DNA of 64,000 nt from Clavulina sp. PMI_390 (Eukaryota; Basidiomycota; Agaricomycetes; Cantharellales; Hydnaceae): positions 74,143 through 138,142 of the forward strand of contig WIDE01000019.1 of the NCBI GenBank assembly GCA_015039315.1, read 5' to 3'. Position 1 is the stretch's first letter; every line of letters begins with the position of its first letter. A program made the position numbers and the translations under genes. Below are positions 58,736-64,000 of this stretch, one piece after another. Under the pieces are notes generated by a model, which saw only the letters and a program-made list of their open reading frames with translations, made no database searches and was not told the origin of the DNA.

Positions 58736-61668
58736 TCATAACTTTGCAAGCTGGATGACTTCCGGCCGAGTGCCGACACCATGTCTGACCACTCGGCCCA
58801 TCTCCTTTACTTTTGGTAGAGGAACGGCATAGTGATCTTCATCCCACTCCCTCAACCTTGTCCTACCACTCATATCCAAGCCTCGTACCACGCCTTGCGC
58901 TGGCGTATTTGCAGCATCCAGCATGAACTCTGCCACGACATCGCGCATCTCCCGATAGAGAGCCTTGATACCTACTCCACCTGCAGCTTCGCCATCAGGG
59001 AGCATGACATCAAACTCAGGGAACGCCTTCTCATCCCATCCAAGGCCTACACAGAGACTCCCGCGGAATGAGTACGAGAAGATAAGCATGCCGCCATATG
59101 CTTTACGCGTCCCACAGCGACATAGAGTAGGGGTAATGGTTGGATAAAGATGGTATGAATAGGTGGCGTCAACAGTACCCATTAGCGAAAGACCCATCAG
59201 AGCTGCGGCAGGTGCAGCCTTCGCAAGTGGGGAAGGGGTCGGAGCCGCTTTTGGGAGGGAAGCGGGGCTGGTGATAGACTTTGCGGCAGATTTTGGGCTA
59301 GCAGGAGTCGCGAGCCAATTCGGCCTTGGAACATAGCCGTCATCTTCCATAGCGAACCGCACACTGCGTGCCCCTCTCTCCTCCCCCATCAGAACATTTC
59401 GGGAGATCAAGTTGGATGAGCCAACTGCTTCTGCTGTCTGCTTCCTTGCCTCGCGTGCACGGGCCCAGAAGTCCAAAGTTGCTGCTTCCTCGCCCCTTTG
59501 CTTCGTACCCTCGGGGAGCTGCACGTTGAAGTATCCAAGCGCAACATACGCAGAATCCTGGCCGAGTATACCAGCCCCAATCCCACTATCAACGCTACTA
59601 TTGGTGCTGGGGCCAATGATCTGCCGGCGCCACGCGGCCTGAGACGTCGACGATGCGCGAAATGCCTCTGGAATACGTAGGGGGTGCTCATGCTGGCCTA
59701 CAAGTGGGCGGAGATTCACAGCCGAGTACATGAGCGTGAGACCATTGCACTTTTGAGCCCACGCCTTCATAGCCTTGAAGCCATCGCAAGCATGTGCAGG
59801 AGTGTCGGTGCCTGAGGCGAGTAAACCAGTCGCACGGCGTGCCCGCTCGAGCATGCGTAGCCACGCCACATTTGCCGCAGCGAACATGGCGTTCTGCACG
59901 CTCACGCCTTCGGTTTTGCACCGTCGGAGAATGCGGCGCGTCTCGTTGGGTGGGAATACCAGATCGCGGGTGACATTGTGGCGATTGGGAGTTGCTGATT
60001 TGGTATGTGTGCGCTCGCGTGTTGACAGGTGCGCGTGGAAGTCAGGATCAAGCGACGAGATGGAAGCAATTGATGTAGATGATAGAGAGAGAGGATTGGA
60101 AGGTGACTGGCGGAGAAGGGCATGACCCCCCTATGAGGCGAGAGTCGCAGGAATAGAAGGGTCATCAGGTCATCAATTCCTGCTCATACTGGTACATTTC
60201 TATAAGCCACACGGGAAACAAACTCTCACCTGGAATTTCCCTTGATCCTGCTCAAAATCGTCCACGGCTGCTGTACGATTGGCGAACGGAGCCATGCGAG
60301 ACTCCAGCGACGCCGGCATAAAGGCGAAGCCGTTCCATCCACCTGCTTGAGCTTGCCGCAGCGGGCTCCCCGCGCCATATCGCAGGGCCCATTCAGAATG
60401 AAGGAGGGCACGGAGCTGCGACTCAGTACGTGCGACGTGCTCGGAGGGGTCGACCTCCTGGGCTCCTGCCCTTTGACGGCTTGAAGTGTGAGGAGACGAG
60501 GATGGAGACGGCACGGCGGATGATGCGCCAACCAACTGGAAGAACTCATCCCAAACCAAGAATGTCGAAAGACCATCCATAATGCAGTGAGTAGCTGACA
60601 GCGCCATAACGTATTGCTCGCGATTCAGCCCTCCTGTTTGAGTTCGGCTATTCAATCGAAGGCCCTGCTTCCCAGAAGTAGCTGAGCGGGTCCCTTGACC
60701 CTCCACGTCTGACTTGACGATCGTTAGTACCGCGAGCTCCTCAGTGCTGAGGACCCTGGGTCCATTGTATAGATCCCAGAGGAGGTCTTCGCTCTTTATT
60801 TTTTCGTGTTCAGCAAGCCTCAGATCGAGACTGCCTCGTGATTGCTCAAGAGCTTCCTTCGGCGAGCGAGGAGGGTCAAGAACGAATGCCGCTGAGCGAT
60901 AGTATTCATCGAGCAGAGATTTTTTGGTGGGAGAAGCAGGGTCAGATGACATGGGAGGTTTTGATTTGAGGTGGGAGATATGGCAGCTGAGTAGGGGATG
61001 GCGTAGGCGAAGAATCGACCATGCGAGGTGGAGGCGAGAGGTTGTCATGAGCTCTGGCGGAGCCCATACCTCAAAGGAGACTATATCAGACGTATCAGAC
61101 CGTACATTAGCGTTTCCGGTTGGATGTCATGTTGAAAGCGCGTTGGGATAGGCAGCACAGTGATGGTGGAGATGGTCGTTCGGTCGAAGGGAAGGGTGAT
61201 GATGGGCAGGTGGGGCGGAAAAGATATTGGATCAAGTCCAGAAGTCCCATTATGGAGGCCCGGATTGGATTGCAATAACACGGCATAAATCAATTCCCGC
61301 CAGTGACATAGACGATGACGACATTCAACAAGAGTCAGAACGTCGTTCCGTTCGAGAATCAGCGTAGAACGTACCACACATATCGTTGGCACCATAAGCG
61401 CGGCTAGGGAGGTAATAGGACCTACACGGTATGAAGGGCGTTGTAGACAGAAATCAACAGCGCGCTATGTTAACAGAGAGCGGACATACAACTCGTTTGG
61501 GCTGAGTGACCGCTGGAGACGAGGAAGTTGAGGAAGTGCTATGTCGTTTGTGCCATTGGACCTGTCTTGCTCGATGGGGCTGGTAGGGCCCTGTCTCTTC
61601 GCAGGAGTATCAAGGTCATGGTGGGGTGGATAGTGGTTGTGTTCGTTTGAAGGTGGTGTTGGTGACAT
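58736..61668 (-). CDS. CAT/condensation-superfamily acyltransferase, copy E
   Basis: Complete copy on the minus strand, 823 residues. Exons 61668-61490, 61421-61375, 61080-60230 and 60130-58736 sum to 824 codons. Start MSPTPPSNEHNHYPPHH. Landmarks: SLSPNELSYYLPSRAYGAND, FEVWAPPELMTTSRLHLAWS, active-site HCIMDG, FLVWDEFFQLVGAS, LTLMYSAVNLRPLVG, RSVRFAMEDDGYVPRPNW and LGWDEKAFPEFD. The most divergent of the five in the N-terminal half. The CGG before PTLMYSA in other copies is CNG here. A TATATA on the minus strand at about 61745-61750 is a plausible promoter element. Divergent from transporter T3 across 2.2 kb, mirroring A and T1. Confidence 0.88.
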
Positions 61669-63913
61669 GCCCGGATGATCAAGAGACCAGAGACAGAAAA
61701 GATTGGTAGAGAGCGAAAAAAGAGAGAATGAAACGAAAAAGAGCTATATAACAAGCAAGGAACGAATGGGTTAGACTTTTTTCTTAAGGAGAGTGCGCGC
61801 AAAAACAAGTGGGAGAAAGCCGAAGGAGGAGCACACAAGCCGCCCTGGCGGCTCACGACGGATTCAAATTCCAAGATGCAATTGGCTTTGTTGATTCGAT
61901 CACCCGTTGGGCCATATTCAGTTGGTGTCGCGGCTTAGCGCAATAGATTGTGGCTGGTTCCCAGTTGCTCTTAGTGTGTGCATACACATGCAAACGACCG
62001 AACGTCCGGAGGTATCAAGCCGTTTTGAGGCTGGTGTCGCTGTATTATACTTTCCAAATTAGCCCAAAGATGACACCCTTGCTGCCAAACCATCCCTGCG
62101 CTATGCAAGGGAGTCAATGAGATTATCATGAACCAGCTCCAGCCTCAGCGACCGTCATGCCGCTAAGGGGCTTGGAGCCCTGGACCCCTTGCTCACCGCA
62201 GGCGAGATAACATGTGCCTTGATACCCGCCAATGGTTGGGAGACGGAACTCGTGGAACAACGTGTCATCTCGACAAGTCCGCAGGCCCCAATTCGGAACT
62301 TCCGCTCGAGTCTCCGGCTATTCTCGGCATAAGAGCCTTACGTATGCAGAAAAGAGAAGCCTCGTTAGAATAGAAGCACCGAAATCTTGGCGGAGACTCG
62401 TCGGTCAGTGGGCGGGCCGTTTACTTACTGGTTTTTGTATACAACCAGCTCCGAGTAATGTTAGAAGTGCTAACGCGGCAAGCGTTCTTTTGCAGATCTG
62501 ATTGTAGAAGAATGCGGCTACGTGAGACAGATACGAGCCCAGAGCTTATTTTCATTGCATATTGGCAAGAAGGGACAACACGCTTGCCAAGGGCGTGGCG
62601 AAATCTGGTTGTGAGGCTGCCTTGTGTGTCCCTGACAAAAACGAAACACAATCCATACAAACAGGCATCATGGTCATTGGCACATGTATATCTCGCGGAA
62701 CAATGATGGAGTGCTATACTGCAAAAGGAACCTCCGGATAGGTTAGTTAGCTGGGGAAAATGTTTTGCGATTTGATATCGAAGCTTATAGTCGTCGAAGG
62801 TTTCTCAATCCCGATTGCTGTGTGATTGTGACTTGAGGACGAGGAGGGCAGATAGAGCCTCGAAAATGGTGGATTTCGAGTCGAGCATATGCAACGTCAC
62901 TCCTGAGTATGCGATCTCCGATATTGTTCAGGAACGCGAAGAGGAGGCCAGTAGCGGAGACAACCAAGACGAGCCTGGAGATACGATGATTGTAGGCTAG
63001 ATGTGCGGTTCATGACGATCGCTCTGGCAGTTTGGCTTACAGAGAGGGACACAATTAAGCTACACGTGATGTGCCTTAGCGGTTGAAAATAAGTATCGGC
63101 ACTGATTACAAAGGTAGTAAATATGCTCATGGGGTACGAAGGAAGTGGTGCGATGTTGAGAACTCACGGAAGCTGATTGCGGCCAACTTGTTCGGGGCTT
63201 CTGAGGAGGCCTAGGTTTGAGGCGCAATGCATGAGCCTTTTTTCCTCTTCGATAGACACACGCCGAGGAACGATCGGGGGAAGAGAGACAGCAGATGACC
63301 TATAATGCCGTACTGTCAATTGTGCGGGAGAATGATATTGAATCTTGGGCGTAGCATCGAGAATCCACTTGGGCGGGATCAAGGAAGATGTGTTGTGACA
63401 TAATGTGACCTCGGGCTTGGAATGTCACCCGCCTCTGCCTGTTTTCGAAAAAAAGGCGGTCAACTCAGTGCTTGTCGCAAACTCCGAAAGTCATTTCATG
63501 TCAGAAAGAACCAAGAAGTCACGTGTAGACATACACGGACGCTCAATTTTGCATCCTAGCTGTAGAGTCTCCGTTGGGATATAGAGCTTCTAGTCACTTG
63601 ATAGCGAGAGCTTTGTGAAGAATACGACAAGATAAAGTAACCTTCCTGGAGTAACACTTGAGGTCTCGCTAGAATTCGGTCCCTTCTTCCGTAAGGCCGC
63701 GCCCCACGTTTGCCGTGGACCCCTCAATTTCTCGTTCCGCACGTCGGTCTTACGCTCACAAGACCGCACCGTTCCCACTCTTCATGGTTGTTTGCTCTTT
63801 GGCGTACCTTGGCCTTCCCTTTAGCTCTTAAATCCTCCTCACTCTAGCTGGCCCTAGAATCTCAATCCCCTCTCTCATTAACTTCACCTCATCCACCATC
63901 AATCATTCAAGCC
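61669..63913. other. Intergenic spacer between acyltransferase E and T3
   Basis: 2.2 kb counterpart of the A/T1 spacer. The right end (about 63830-63913) is the C/T-rich leader of T3 (ATCATTCA..ATGCC shared with T1). Middle part without recognisable genes. Confidence 0.5.
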
Positions 63914-64000
63914 ATGCCTGCCCCTGCTCGCATCTATGCGGAGGAGCGCCCTCCTTCCCGTTTCAAGGTCGCCAGCGTCGTCCTTTTCTACATGATCTCC
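63914..64000 (+). CDS. Transporter copy T3, N-terminal 29 codons (cut by window end)
   Basis: MPAPARIYAEERPPSRFKVA matches the T1 start MPAPSRVYAEERPPSRLKVA with three substitutions, and continues SVVLFYMIS like T1 SVVVFYMVS. T1 exon 1 is 96 bases; here 87 are visible. Same distance logic as T1: downstream of a divergent acyltransferase. Whether T3 is intact cannot be seen. Confidence 0.85.
   Translation, partial: MPAPARIYAEERPPSRFKVASVVLFYMIS

Noticed and set aside
37968..64000. Transposon or retrocopy origin of the array
   Set aside because: All acyltransferase copies keep introns at the same places, and I see no terminal repeats, transposase or reverse-transcriptase sequence, so DNA-level segmental duplication is the better explanation.

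Overview
This is eukaryotic genomic DNA from a filamentous basidiomycete, most likely an Agaricomycete. Genes are dense and split by many short GT-AG introns of about 45-100 bases. Families present fit that group: polyporopepsin-type aspartic protease, a DUF6534-type membrane protein, an ankyrin/MYND protein and Zn2Cys6 regulators. A Rhizoctonia-like (Cantharellales) source is only an impression. Gene models were built by hand from reading frames and splice sites. Where I give exon ends and a protein length, the exon lengths sum to a whole number of codons.

Left part (1-37 kb) is ordinary single-copy sequence. In order: aspartic protease (cut by the window edge), phytanoyl-CoA dioxygenase-like enzyme, dienelactone hydrolase, two tandem hemerythrin-like genes, a small membrane protein divergent from an INO80 subunit (Ies2/PAPA-1), a large unrecognised gene, a prenylated ubiquitin-fold protein (UBL3/MUB type), ribosomal protein eL20, an RNase III-like mitochondrial ribosomal protein, a Zn2Cys6 regulator, the divergent pair CSN3/CSN5 of the COP9 signalosome, a second Zn2Cys6 regulator, an ankyrin/MYND protein, a DUF6534-type membrane protein and a PEX11-type peroxisomal protein.

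Right part (38-64 kb) is a lineage-specific segmental duplication. It holds five copies (A-E) of one unusually long acyltransferase of the chloramphenicol-acetyltransferase/condensation superfamily, each with an HxxxDG active-site motif. They are interleaved with three copies of a GDP-fucose-type nucleotide-sugar transporter: one complete, one seen only as a 95-base tail behind an assembly gap, one cut by the window end. The unit 'acyltransferase on minus, then transporter on plus' occurs at both ends of the array (A/T1 and E/T3). Pairing a sugar-nucleotide transporter with cytosolic acyltransferases suggests acylation of a glycan, glycolipid or natural product. That role is inference, and this array is the best candidate here for an undescribed system.

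Other points of note: a hemerythrin gene whose first splice donor reads CT instead of GT, three GC-AG introns, exons of 13 and 14 bases, and an assembly gap whose two edges both match other places in the array.
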